The notes under the pieces are model-generated. The model saw only the letters and a program-made list of their open reading frames with translations. It was not told the DNA's origin and made no database searches. A stretch of 64,000 nucleotides of DNA from Linnemannia schmuckeri (Eukaryota; Mortierellomycota; Mortierellomycetes; Mortierellales; Mortierellaceae). Each line of letters opens with the position of its first letter. Within the stretch, counting starts at the first letter, position 1. A program made the translations under genes and the position numbers. The stretch is taken from the NCBI GenBank assembly GCA_029449235.1, contig JANATG010000020.1:682001-746000 (forward strand), in the 5' to 3' direction. Shown in pieces: positions 12,029 through 23,739 of this stretch.

Positions 12029-14212
12029 CTATTTACGGGATGCAGCCTCATTGAGACCAGTGGTGAGGGACGAAGACATGGACATCAACGGGTGAGGAGG
12101 CAACGCGGCCGACGTCGACAGTGGAGGAAGGGAGCCATAACCGGAATGATGAAGCATCTGTGGCGTGGCAGCGACCTTGGACTGATACGACGCGTGCTGG
12201 TACGGCTGGGGGTGGTGAAGATGCGAGCTGTCCTCGTTCGAGGGAGGCGAAGGTGAGTAATGTAGGTCAGAATCTCCACCAGCACCATGGGAGCCGTGCG
12301 AAAAGTGCAACGACTTGAAATCAGTGTCGGAACTGAATCCACCACTGTGATGTGTACTGTGCGGATGCTGAGAGTGCTGCTGTTGTTGCACATTGTTGTT
12401 GCCAGAGTCAGCTGAGAACCCTGGGGGCATCATGGGCATAAAGTGGGTCGATATCGACGACGGGAATGAAAAGTGCTCGTACTGGGGCATGGGCGAAGCA
12501 CGAGGTGACTCTCCGTTCGGGTTCGAGCTCGAGAGCAGGACTTCCGACTGGTTTCCATCATCGTATTGCTTGTGAATGTCGCCAGGGTTGACCGACTTGA
12601 GGTCGAGGCGGATTGAATCAAAGCGGGGAACCATGCTGTTGAGATGGTCTAGGTGGTCCAAAGAGTACATCGAGCCGTTGCCGAACGAGTAGCCAGAGTG
12701 ACCCATCATATCGAACGAGTCGTCGTCGTTCATCGACGAAGATGTGCCCATCGCCGAGGAGGAGCGTCCCATGGGAGTGCCACCAGGTGAAGGTGGGGGC
12801 GAGTAATCGCGGCCATACTCGGATGTGTCTTGACTGATGGATCCGGTGCTGTAGCTGTTGGGCAGGTGAAGAGATGGGTGGGGTATGAATCCAGCCAAAC
12901 CTCCAGAACCATGCTCTGCCGACGATGAGAGCGATTGTGACGAATCCTGGGATTCTTGCTTGATACAAGTGCTTCCTCCCGCCTCGAGTCCACGGCTATC
13001 GTACCGACGGTGGGCTAGGGCCTTCTTGGAGTGGGTACGGAGATGAGCCGAAAAGTTGTCCGAGCGACTGAAGGACTTATTGCATCCGGCGAAATCGCAC
13101 TGGAAGGGGCGTTCCTTTGTATGAACCAGCATATGTCTCTTTAGATGCTCGAATCGCTTGAAACTCCACTCGCAGCTCTGGAACTTGCATGGGTGCTTGT
13201 TGTTGGAACCACTGCCGGTCGAGGAGACCGATGTTGTCGAACAGATCGAGTTGTTGCGCTTGACCTTGGCACTGTTTCCGCGAATGGCACCTGTTGTGTT
13301 GCCGTGGTGGCTTGATCCAGAGCTGGGGTGACCACTGTGCATGGGGCTGCCGGTCATGAAGCCATCGGGCATGGGTGAGGGGCAGTTGGACGAATTGGAC
13401 GATGGCATCACCTGGTTGAGGCCATGTTGCTGCAGGTTGAGTTGCTGCTGTTGTTGTTGCAGAGCATGTTGGGAGAATTGTGTCCGGTAATAGTGCATGG
13501 TGGCAGGGTCCAGGTGGGCGGCGTCGATGTGATGGAGACCGGAGGGTGGTTGAGAGCTGACCAATCCACTAATAGGGCCACCGACCAAAGAGGGGGAGTT
13601 TGAGGTTAAGGATGACCACGATCCTTGTCGGTGCATATGCTTTTCTTCAGAGGCCTTGCGCTTGTGCTCTGCCTGGTCGACCGTCAGGATAGGGACAGAG
13701 TTTCGTCGAAATGGCTCGTACAGGCTGGTGTTGTGACCATGCATCGCCATAAAGGAAGAGGGGACAGCGGGTCCAGAAGCGGTCGGGTTGGGGAAGGAGG
13801 GCGAAGAGGGTGCAGAGAGAGGGCCGATGGGTGTATTGGGTGTAAAGATGGAGCTGCTGCTGCTGCTTGTGCTAGTGAGTCCGCTGTTGGTGCTGGTGAA
13901 CCCGGCCGAGGCGGGTGCTGTTGTGTACATGGTGCTGCCGGAGGTCTGGAAGTGGTGGAGGGAGCCGTGGCTAGAAGAGAGGGAAAGAGGATGAGGGGCA
14001 GTGGCGGAGCGGAGCATGTTGCTGCTCTTACTGCCTTTGAGAGGAGTGGGCCTCTGCTTGGGAGTAGAGGAGGTCAGGGGCATGGGTGGGGCCATGGACA
14101 TGTCTTCTTGCTTGATATCTTCCATGGGAGATGTGGGGTGGTGACCTGCTTCATTGGTATAGTTGTCGGCGCAATGCGCATTGTTTTGGTTGTTCTCGGT
14201 GGTCGCGTCCAT
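12029..14212 (-). CDS. C2H2 zinc-finger transcription factor (Msn2-like finger pair)
   Basis: Single-exon gene of 727 residues, starting at the ATG at 14212-14210 (MDATTENNQNN). The frame runs 79 codons further upstream, but that part is hydrophobic and CT-derived, so it is read as leader. Two adjacent C2H2 fingers lie at about residues 338-400: C-x4-C-x12-H-x3-H twice, joined by the TKERPFQC linker, with FSRSDNFSAHLRTH in finger two. Rows of Ser, Gly, Gln and His surround them. A short block RLDLKSVNPGDIHKQ lies near residue 531. The finger pair and this block are shared with the plus-strand factor at 52970-56813, so the two are paralogs. Finger two resembles the yeast Msn2/4 and Com2 type that binds C4T stress elements; the actual target is unknown. 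The ORF is uninterrupted and looks functional. Confidence 0.9.
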   Translation of the reverse strand: MDATTENNQNNAHCADNYTNEAGHHPTSPMEDIKQEDMSMAPPMPLTSSTPKQRPTPLKGSKSSNMLRSATAPHPLSLSSSHGSLHHFQTSGSTMYTTAPASAGFTSTNSGLTSTSSSSSSIFTPNTPIGPLSAPSSPSFPNPTASGPAVPSSFMAMHGHNTSLYEPFRRNSVPILTVDQAEHKRKASEEKHMHRQGSWSSLTSNSPSLVGGPISGLVSSQPPSGLHHIDAAHLDPATMHYYRTQFSQHALQQQQQQLNLQQHGLNQVMPSSNSSNCPSPMPDGFMTGSPMHSGHPSSGSSHHGNTTGAIRGNSAKVKRNNSICSTTSVSSTGSGSNNKHPCKFQSCEWSFKRFEHLKRHMLVHTKERPFQCDFAGCNKSFSRSDNFSAHLRTHSKKALAHRRYDSRGLEAGGSTCIKQESQDSSQSLSSSAEHGSGGLAGFIPHPSLHLPNSYSTGSISQDTSEYGRDYSPPPSPGGTPMGRSSSAMGTSSSMNDDDSFDMMGHSGYSFGNGSMYSLDHLDHLNSMVPRFDSIRLDLKSVNPGDIHKQYDDGNQSEVLLSSSNPNGESPRASPMPQYEHFSFPSSISTHFMPMMPPGFSADSGNNNVQQQQHSQHPHSTHHSGGFSSDTDFKSLHFSHGSHGAGGDSDLHYSPSPPSNEDSSHLHHPQPYQHASYQSKVAATPQMLHHSGYGSLPPLSTSAALPPHPLMSMSSSLTTGLNEAASRK

Positions 14213-16168
14213 GGAGGAGTTACACTCAACGATAGCTATCGAAAGGAGACCAAAGGAAAGGAAAGGACAAGAAAGAAAGGCAAGAAAAGAAAAGGAAGGA
14301 AAGAGAAAGAGAGAGTGGGTGCGTATGTGTTGATTTATGTGTGTTATCGATAACAAAAAAGGCAGAATTTCATGCATTAGTGTCTGTGTGCCCATGGTAC
14401 TTTGATATATAAACATATCGGGAAGATCACATGTGATAGTTGTGTGCAAGGTTGCACCAATAAACCAAGAGGGTGGTTACCAGTGCTTTCGGCCATGTTA
14501 TATGACAAGGCTATGGGTGTCCTACTAGATGGATGCAGATGGATGGGGTCGTGGCGGGAAAGATAAGAACAAAGGAGTGAGAGTGATTGGTGACGATGAG
14601 TCGAGTTGCGTTTGGATTGAAAAGGCGAGTCGAGTTGAGAAAGAGACGAGAGAAGAGAGAAAAAGAAGGAAGGAAGGATTTAAAGAAAAAAAAGAGAGGG
14701 TCTTGTGGGATGAGAGAAGGTATCCGAGCAATGAATGGTACTAGGAAGAATATCATGAAACGTCGATTACGACAGGACATACAAGGGGTGTGTTAGTGCT
14801 AAATTGGACAACAAGACAACAAGACGACCTTTTTTTTCTTCTTCTTGGTTGGTTGAGCACCATCCACCCATTCATTCATCGATAGTGTATGCACGCACAA
14901 TATGAAATCATTTAGAGCAAGGAAGAGAGAAGAGAGCGGGGGGTAAAATAAACAAACAAACAAGCATACAAAACATTAACCAAGAGAGCAAAGTACGCAA
15001 GGGTGGACAGTGCAGTGGTTTGCGGGAAAGTTACAATGCAATGGTAAAATGGGGGAAAAGGGAAAAAATAAACCATTGAGAAACAAAATGGCAATGACCA
15101 TAGGACGGACGGGATACGAAAAAAGGCTGTGCCAAGGGTGGTTTCCCTTCTCAAAGGCAGACAAGCACACAGTAGAGATAGCAAGAAAAAAGGATAAGAA
15201 AAGAAAACCAAAAAAAAAACAATCATCATCATTGTCAATATCATGTTGTCAAAGAAGAGAAAGAGACGCCCTGTGCACACATACATGGGGCTGGCATAGC
15301 ATCCTCTTCGGGGGAAAAATGAATGCAAAGATGAAAGAGAAAAACAGGACTCGATAAAGTCACGACAATCGATACCCACGGATTGTCCCTAAGCCGCGCT
15401 GTCTTTCCTCAGGTTTGTAAAAGGGGGATGAGGATGAAAGAATAGGAAAAACAGGGCTTGGTTGTTTTGCGTGTCTTTGACGCCAATTGAGAAATGAGAG
15501 GTGGTTCATTTAGACGTGAAGATGGACAGAGGAGTGCTCGCGAAAATAAGGAGTAAAAAAAAAAAAAAAAACGCAATGCCCAGTACCTCGGCTTCATGGA
15601 ATTGAGTTCATAAAAGTTAAAAACGACGCGGAGATCTTAGGGCAGCTCTCAGGCCCACTTCTTTGTTTTTGTTGATGGTTGTTCGAAGGACATAGAAAGA
15701 AACGCAAAAACAGCGCTCATAAAAATAACAAAAAAGGCGCTGCATTCTTCTCCACAGAGGTAAGCAAGAGATGGTTACCAGCAGTGAATGTTCGAGGAGG
15801 ACAAAAACAAATAGGCACTCGATTCAATTATGCAATTGAAGGAGGGAGAAAAAATGAACGGATCATGGTTTGTGGAATGGGGGTACAAACTCACAGGAAG
15901 CGCGTCGTAGGAGTAGTAGTAATAGTAATCGTCGCACTCGAAATCGACAGGAGGGGCTCAGAAGAGAAACCGGCAGAAGACGAGGAGGTGATAGTGGTAG
16001 AAGAAAGAAGAAAGAAATTGAAGGAGACGGGAGGGGTGCAGGGAAGAAATATGTATAATGAGGTGCAAGGGAGCAAGGACAAGGATGAAGGGGAAAGAGA
16101 GGTGAAGAAGTAGAAGAGAAACGAAGAGAGCAAATAGTGTCGAGTGAAGAAGGAAAAAAATGAATGAG

Positions 16169-16170
<2 letters not shown>

Positions 16171-16218
<48 letters not shown>

Positions 16219-16244
16219 AGGAAGGAAGGAAGGAAGGAAGGAAA
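16171..16244. repeat. (GAAA)n then (GGAA)n microsatellite
   Basis: About eleven GAAA units run directly into about six GGAA units. Long open frames on either strand here are products of the repeat. Confidence 0.95.
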
Positions 16245-16566
16245 GAAGACAATGGTTGAAAAGGAAAAGAGATAAAAGTACTAGTTCAGATAATGTCCTC
16301 GAGTAAAAGGTAACTCGTAATTGAATAGTTCTTATACACCATTCACTCTTGCAATGGAGACAAAAGAGGGGCAAACGGAGAGATAGGAGAGCAGCGATGT
16401 TAAAAAGGGATAACAAGACGGCAAAGGTATGATGATGCTTATGTGCTTACACGAGGTACAAAGGAAGGAAAGAAGGCTTTGTGGTTTTCTTGGATGGGTT
16501 GTGCTGTTGTTTCTCTTGATCGACGGGGTCAATGGGATTTGGATGCTGGGCGGGCTGCCTCAATGG

Positions 16567-16602
16567 CTGGTTGACTGGTTGACTAGTTGACTGGTTGACT
16601 GG
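16567..16602. repeat. 8-bp tandem repeat
   Basis: Four and a half copies of CTGGTTGA, one copy carrying a G-to-A change (CTAGTTGA). Confidence 0.9.
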
Positions 16603-18128
16603 ACGAGGACGGGATAGGATGTGGGACCTGGATTTGTAAGAGATTGAGGGAGCAGGAGGACGACGAGACGAGAGCAAGAGAGCAAGAGAGCAAGAGAGAG
16701 AGAGAGGGAGAAAGAAAGACGTTTTCTGTTGTTGCACGAAGCAGTTGAAGAGATGTTGACTTGCAAGGAGAAGTGAAGGCGAAAAAAAATGAGGAAGGGG
16801 AACCAGGATCAGAAACGCGAGAGGAAATGTAGAGCCGGGGTTGGAAGGGAGAGACGCTTCGGACGTATGTTTGAGTAATGTAGATGTCAACGTGAACAAG
16901 AGAACTAGAGAAAGGAAGTAAAAGAAAATAAAAAAGAGGGGGTGGAGAAGAGAGGCAGAAGACGAAAGAAGAGTTAATAGCGAATCGAATCAAATCGAAT
17001 CGAGCTGCTAGTCAGTGGGCGGGTAAATGGAGATTGACAACTGAATAGCCAAATGTATGTACAAGAAGAAAGAGAGAAGCGAATGGGTGCGAGAATAAGA
17101 GAAAAGAGAGAAAAGGAAAGGAGAGAGAGAGAAGGGGGGTGAACAGAAAGAAAAAAAAAGGAAGGGGGAGAGGTTTTTTTTATGAGAGGAAGTGTGCTGA
17201 GATATGTGAATGTATCGTCGGTTTGTCACTGAGTATAAGCATAGATCTATGGGAAAATATCGACAATGAATGAATGTGTTGGATAGGTGTGGAGGAAGAG
17301 GCCTGCGAGGCTATGAGTGTTGATAAAGAAACACTAACACTAAGAGTTGGAGGTAAGCAATGACAGCACTGAATGAAGTCAAATGTCAGTGGGCAGTGGG
17401 CAATAGATTGATGGGCAATAGGATATGGGTGTAGGCAAAGCATTTTGAATAACTAAGGCAACCACTGCCATTTTTCTTTCTTTATTTCGTAAATAGAAAA
17501 AAGGGGGCTGGGATAGGTATGAGTATGAGGAATACAACTGAGCAATTCAATGAGCGTTAAAATAGAATAGCAAATAAGGGTATATTATTCAAACACACAA
17601 CGGTGTAGAGGGTAAGAAGCATTGCCTTGAGTTCCTTCAGAGGGATGCCATTGGCCATGGACTCGCTCGAATGCCATGCTTTCCCTCCCTCTCTCTTCCT
17701 CTCTTCTCTCTTCTCTCTTCCCTCGTTTTCTTTTTTTTTTGTCTCTTGCCCTCCACACTTACTTCTCTTCTTTTTTTGTTCTCAAGAGCAACTTGTAGCC
17801 CTCTTCTCACTGTTCCAGTCTGTCCTATTCTGAGAAAACGAACAAGCAGATAACCGAAGGCTAGATTCTGTACATCAGTTGCTTGTTGAACTTAGTTTAC
17901 CCTCATGTTCGTTTCCCTTTTTCGTTTATTCTATGTATTCCCTCTGCCTCTCTTTTTCCTGGCTCCCTCTCTTTTTCCTCGTTTGCTTCTCACGGAAAGA
18001 GAATAACAAAACGAAACAGCGCAATGGGACAGAACAGAGACAGAGGGACAGATATAGGAGGGAAAAAAAAAAGAAATCAGGGGCAAGCACATATCAACAC
18101 GCAGAAAACAAAAAGAAAAAAAATAAAC

Positions 18129-18166
<38 letters not shown>

Positions 18167-18202
18167 GAGACAGACAGAGAGAGAGAGAGATAGATAGATA
18201 GA
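18129..18202. repeat. (GACA)n/(GA)n/(GATA)n microsatellite
   Basis: GACA units pass into GAGA and then GATA units over about 70 bp. Confidence 0.95.
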
Positions 18203-19856
18203 AGCAGGAAATGGCAGAACAGATGGATGGATGGCAAAGAAACAAAGCAAGCCAAAGGATACAAAAAAAGAAGCCGCGTTGTCGGAGCAGATTGAAATGC
18301 ACCATTGGAACAGAAAAAGGGAGAGAAACGGAGAGACCCACTAGAGAACATGGACAAATAACACCGTCAGCAATGGATGACTGGACCAAGGCAACTTTTC
18401 TTCACTTTCCATATTTCTTTTTCTCGTTATTTCACTCTTTTTCTTTCTTTTCTTTGTCTTCGTGCGTACTTTAAACATGAATGACATCTTTTTTTTCTAG
18501 AAGCGGGGAGTTACGAGAAAAAGACACCGCGGATTAATCCATACGCGTTGTGTAGCGGTTACCCTTTTCGTGCCCTTTGTAAACCTGCAAATATGTTAGA
18601 AACGTAAAGTAAGTACAGCAAAAGACACGCATACACACACACTCACAAAGACATCCCGCCTAAAAGAAAGGGGTGATGCTCCAAAGAGACAAATAAAAAA
18701 AACCCCGGCAATCACACAAAGGAAACGGGCTGCTTCTTCTTCAGCTAGCTGCTGCTGCTTTGCTTGCATGCTGCATCTGGCTTTGGTCATTGCGCTTTTT
18801 TTTCTTTTCCCTCGCCGCATGTCTATCCTTTATCGATCTATTTTTCTGTCAATCGTCTATTAGTATTTTCTTTTCTTTTTGGGCTAGTTTTTACGCGCGA
18901 ACTTGGGTGTTTGCTGATGTTCCTGTTGATTGGAGTTACCCTTTCTTTTTTCCCTCTCGCTTGACTTTGCTTATTGTTGACATCAACAATAACAACAACA
19001 ATAAACAAGCAAGCGCAACATTCTTTGACCCATCATGCAAGAAGACGACCATCGGAGCACAAAAGGCTGAAGGGAAGGAAAAGGCAAGGCCAGCTGCTAT
19101 GCGATGGAACACATGCATCTAGACAAGCATATGCGCAATGAAGGAAAAAAAGGTCCATAAACAGAGGACGTGGTGACGAAGGGAGGGAAGGGAAGAAAAG
19201 AGAGGGAAACAGAATAAACAACAAGGCACAATAAGACGGGCGAAGCAACAGACAACCCAATGTACAAATATGCAGAGAGACAAACATACAAGCAAGACGA
19301 AAATACGAGAGAAACGGCGATATGAAGAACCAACCAACAGAGAGGGGCATGATAAAAAAAACCAATGCGCGCGCAAAAAAGAAAAAATATGTACAACATT
19401 GCCTCAAAGAGGCATCATCCGGCAGCAGTAGGTGTTCACTAATGAGGCCAAAAGGACGACACATACATATGCTTTGCAGGAAGCATCAGGCATAAAGATC
19501 AGCATCAACATTGCAAAAACAACAAAGAAGCATAATAACGATGGCCGTGTATTTTTATCAAAGGCGACGAGAACCCTTTTTTGTTCATCGTACATTATTG
19601 CCCCATAAACCATGGAGCCCAAAGAACGATAGGACGTACTCGTTCGCTCCTTGACTCTCTCCTCACGATAGGTATCCACAATCTATACGCTACTATCGAA
19701 CCGCTCTGCTGCTGTTTGCTCAGTACGGTTCCTAACGCAGGGGCGTGTAAATTGTCAGCCATTTTGTTACACGTCAAGAGAGTTTCAAAAAGCAATTTGA
19801 TCAATCACAATCAGAGATGAGGGAGCACGACCACCACAAACGCGACGGGTGGCTGC

Positions 19857-19912
19857 GACGCGTCTCTGGTCCAATCAGTAATCAGTAATCAACTCAAAAA
19901 CGCGCTCATTGG
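19857..19912. promoter_or_regulatory. Candidate promoter block (MCB-like and CCAAT boxes)
   Basis: Within the gene-free region, a short non-repetitive block holds the palindrome GACGCGTC (19857-19864, containing ACGCGT), CCAAT (19871-19875) and an inverted CCAAT (ATTGG, 19908-19912). These are known fungal promoter elements, but each is short and could occur by chance. A distal promoter for the minus-strand C2H2 gene is one possibility. Confidence 0.25.
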
Positions 19913-21003
19913 ATCGTTTTCTTCGATTCTCTCATCACTATCATCATCATTGATCACTAATTTGATTGCTCCATGCAACATTTGTTTGCGCTTTGAGAAA
20001 CATTCATACGTACCACATACCACATATAGCCCCCATCGTTTTGCTTGTCTCCTTCGTGCATCGATGCAACACTTTGTACGAGAGAAAAAAAATCGCTTCT
20101 GCAACCCCCTCTTGCCCCCATTCTTTGCATGCACTCAAATTTATTTTTATTTTTATTTTTGCATACATCGGCATGAACAAACAAATTCTTTTCCTCGCTC
20201 GAGAATTTTTTTTTTTGACTCGAGGATTCTAACTATTTCGGCGATTCCATCTCGGGCACACTCTCGGCAAACGATGATAAGAGACAACAACGCAACGCAA
20301 CGCATATTCCGATCTAACAAACCGGGAAGTAACAAAAAAGCCGACATCACGCCGTACCGAACGAGAAAAAAAAAGAGGATGACCAAAAGGTTACAGTAAC
20401 AAGATCCTTAATGAAAAAAGCGAATCAACAACAAACAACGATGATGTCCATTATCCATGTAAGCCAAACACCCAGAATGGCACACAACACGAAGGAAGGG
20501 AAGAAGGGGAATAGCAAGGCGGGTGGTTAGGCCCTTACAACAACAGAGCAGAATATAACAGACCTAAACTGACTGGTGATGAGAATGACGAATGATTTTT
20601 TTTTTTTCGTCTATGTTCTTTCTCTTTGTAACCTTTTTTTCTGTGTTTTCTGTGGCATGCATCGAAAACGGTCATCAGAAAGGGTCATCGGAAAGGGGAG
20701 GAGGGGAATTGAATAAAGAGGCAATGAGAGGGAGGGAGGACAGAGAAGAAACAGAGAAGCATAAAAAGTGTAGCGGGGACATGCAAAAACATCATCAAAA
20801 AAAAGAGGAATGACTACGACAAAAAAGAAAACCACAATACTCAAAAAAAGCGAGGGGAAGGGCGGTGGGTTAGGGAAGGAAAGACAGAGACACAGAGGAG
20901 GCAGAAGGAACAGATATCAACACAAAAAGGAAGCATTTTTGAAGGACGGGGGTAACAGGGTGGTTGGCTGATTGGTTGTTTGGTCGCTTCACCTTTTTTT
21001 TCT

Positions 21004-21055
21004 CCCTTCCCTTCCCTTCCCTTCCTTTCCCTTCCCTTCCCTTCTCTTCCTTTCC
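21004..21055. repeat. CCCTT-type microsatellite
   Basis: Imperfect repeats of CCCTT/CCTTT on the plus strand, about 50 bp. Confidence 0.9.
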
Positions 21056-21210
21056 AGTACACAAGGAGCTTAAAAAAAACTATCGGACACCCACAAGAAG
21101 ATGAGGGATGGGAAGACGAACAAACGCCAGCCAGGCGTATTGTCGCGTTGATTTTTTTGTCACATATTTTCCATCCACATTCCTTTTTTGTCTTTTTGTT
21201 CATGTCATTC

Positions 21211-21481
21211 ATTCCGCTTACAGTCCATTTCGCAGAATGCTCCACTTTCCATAAGAGATGTGGAGTATTCCACTGAATTGAAATATATAAGGGTGTTATT
21301 CACTCAAGCACTATTTCTGCTTGGATTTACGGATCATATGCCTTGTAACCTTTACGAACTCTACTAGGATTTAAGATATGTCATCGGAGTGAATAACACC
21401 CTTATATATTTCAATTCAGTAGAATGCTCCACATCTCCTATGGAAAATGGAGCATTCTGCGAAATAGACTGTAGGCTGAAT
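21211..21481. mobile_element. MITE-like element with 85-95 bp inverted repeats
   Basis: A near-perfect inverted repeat: 21221-21305 matches the reverse complement of 21387-21471 at 80 of 85 positions, and all five differences are transitions. The spacer is 81 bp with no coding capacity. The core begins CAGTC and ends GACTG, and TA dinucleotides flank it at 21219-21220 and 21472-21473, the pattern of a Tc1/mariner-derived MITE. Weaker similarity (8 of 10) extends outward to 21211 and 21481, so the boundary is unsettled. The element is non-autonomous: no transposase is encoded here. Confidence 0.8.
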
Positions 21482-22237
21482 TGTCAAAAAAGAAAGGAGG
21501 AAAAGTTCCCCCCAATTAAACAAGATACAAAGCAGGCAAACTAACACAACGCAAACCAAAAGAGTACTTTCGCCAGATAGATGATCCCCTTTTTCTGTTT
21601 TTGGGATCGACGGAAAGGACAAAACGACAGACAAAACACACGGGAGATAGGGGAGGGGAGGACGGAAAGGAAGGTGGCACATCCGAGCTTGTTATCTTTT
21701 TCTTCTCCATTACTGTACCTCTTTGTTCAAGCGTAAACAAAAAAAAAAAAGAGGCGAACAGTGCGTTCCCTCCTTTCTTTTGTTTGATGCATACCCCTTT
21801 TGTAGGGTGCCTGAACAATCAAGCACACATAATTATTTGGTGATGGCATTCTTTTTTTTTCTTTTCGTTCAATGGGGGTGAAGCAGGACATGCATACCCT
21901 CGAGCCAAGACACACAACATTGAAGTCAACTTCCTTTTTGTGTTGACCTCCCATTGGACGACAGCAATCACAACAACAACAACAAAATGCGCAAGTCATC
22001 CACCCATCCATGCACGGCCAAACGAATGAACAAAAGGGAAAAGAAAAAAGTGAGAGGGAGTTCAATCTAACTCAATGCAGTTCATGCACATTTGTTTACT
22101 CTTCTCTTCTTTTCTTTTCTTTGCGTAAAAATTCTCGAGGGTAAAAGGGTAAGAGGCTATTGTTCATTCTCTCTTTTGTTGATGCTGCATCAGCAAGCAA
22201 TTAACATAGAGCGAGTCCAGACCAGCGGAAAGAGCGT

Positions 22238-22251
22238 GGGGGGGGGGGGGG
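22238..22251. repeat. G14 homopolymer
   Basis: Run of 14 G on the plus strand, the longest G run noticed in the window. Confidence 0.9.
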
Positions 22252-22871
22252 TACTTGCTGCACAAAAGAAAGTAGCAGAGAGAAAGAAGGCAGGGAAAGT
22301 ACGACACAAAAGAAGGGAAAGGGAAGGGGGAAAAGAGCAATAAGGGAGAAATAGGGAGTGCTACACGGAGCTAGAAACAAAAAAAAATTCCAAGCTGAGA
22401 AGGACAAGAATCACTGAAGGTACACATTGTGCTTCTTTTTTTTTTTTACCCTTTTATAACTACCACTTAGTCAATGCTTTCTACATCACGCTTCCAACAA
22501 AAAACTTAACCTCACGTAAAAAGGAAATGAAATGAACGGGGGAAAAGGAAAGGTTGGATGGGGAGAAGAGACCAAAAGAGGGTTACGGAGTAATGGGATG
22601 GAGAAAATATAGTTTTTGATGTGAGTGAGAGAACCCTTTGGACATTTTTTTTTTTTAGGTCGGGTTGAGGATAAATATGAAACTCTTCCCCATTCCCTCT
22701 CTCTCTTTTTCTTTCAAGTCTTAGGGGAGTGGGTAGGAGAAGGAAGGACCCTTATTGGATGACAAAAACAAGTACAATGAGCCTGTCAAGATCCTGGACC
22801 GCGACAAAAAGAGAAAAGAAAGAGAAAGAATGAGGCAGCAAAAAATGGGAAGAAGGGATCAAGTCAGCAAG

Positions 22872-22898
22872 TATATATATATGTGTGTGTGTGTGTGA
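22872..22898. repeat. (TA)n(TG)n dinucleotide repeat
   Basis: TA repeats continue directly into TG repeats. Confidence 0.9.
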
Positions 22899-23704
22899 GA
22901 AATAGGAAACTAACCACAACGATCACCATGGGATCAGCTCTAGTTTCGCGATCTAGGACCCTTGTTTTGGCTGTAATTAGTGATCAGAGAATAACAAACA
23001 TTCGCGTCGCCTAGGGGTTTGATCAGTAACTATTTACAATGCACCATCACAAACGCGTCTTTTATTTCATAGATCATTTTCTAGCGGCGCGAACGCCTCC
23101 AAAGGAAACGATGAACATTAGCCTAGTCTCTAAAGGTGTTGACTTTTTCCTTATTTTCTGACGCTTCGTCGTCTCTCTTTCTCCCCTCTCTTCCCTGTTT
23201 ACCATTTGACCGCCCTCTTTTCCCGCTTGACCGTCGCCCCTCCCCTTCTCGCTGCAACAACAATAACAAATAGAACAAAGTACTGTAAACTTGTATCATA
23301 ACCTGTAACAAACAAAAAGGGAATGGGAGGGCACTCTGTTTTAGTTGGCGAACCAAGCGGGGATAATGAGAAGACTCAAGGTACACACACACAAACACAA
23401 AGGGTCAATGCCCACTTTTAATTGAGAACCCCCGTTCACTTAAGAGTCCAACCCTTTGTAAATGCATATCCATCTTATTACATAGAGGTACTTCAATGCA
23501 TGTAGAGCGGGGCAAGCATCAATGCTTGCAAATGCATACATGCATGTATTCGTTTTTTTTTGACGACGTCAGTAAACCCGTGATATCCATTACCCTTAAC
23601 AGTATTGCATTGTTATGAAGAACGTCCATCATGGACTATGAAGTCAAAGGACCTAGACCTTTCGTCGACACCTCCCAACCATCACTTAATTGCTGCCTTT
23701 CTGC

Positions 23705-23708
<4 letters not shown>

Positions 23709-23738
<30 letters not shown>
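23709..23738. repeat. T30 homopolymer
   Basis: Uninterrupted run of about 30 T, one of several long A/T homopolymers spaced through the non-coding parts of the window. Confidence 0.9.

Positions 23739-23739
<1 letters not shown>

Noticed and set aside
14213..14449. 79-codon upstream extension of the minus-strand C2H2 frame
   Set aside because: Hydrophobic Phe/Leu/Ser sequence from the CT-rich leader; the ATG at 14212 starts normal transcription-factor composition.
16171..18202. Long Ser/Phe/Leu and Arg/Lys/Glu open frames over microsatellites
   Set aside because: Generated by GAAA, GGAA and GACA repeats lacking stops; no non-repetitive core.
18531..18540. Palindrome GGATTAATCC, like a paired homeodomain site
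   Set aside because: A single 10-base match in 64 kb is expected by chance at an appreciable rate, and no gene start is near.
23511..23528. Small inverted repeat GCAAGCAT-CA-ATGCTTGC
   Set aside because: Eight-base arms with a two-base loop, no T run or neighbouring gene; too weak to call a regulatory or RNA feature.
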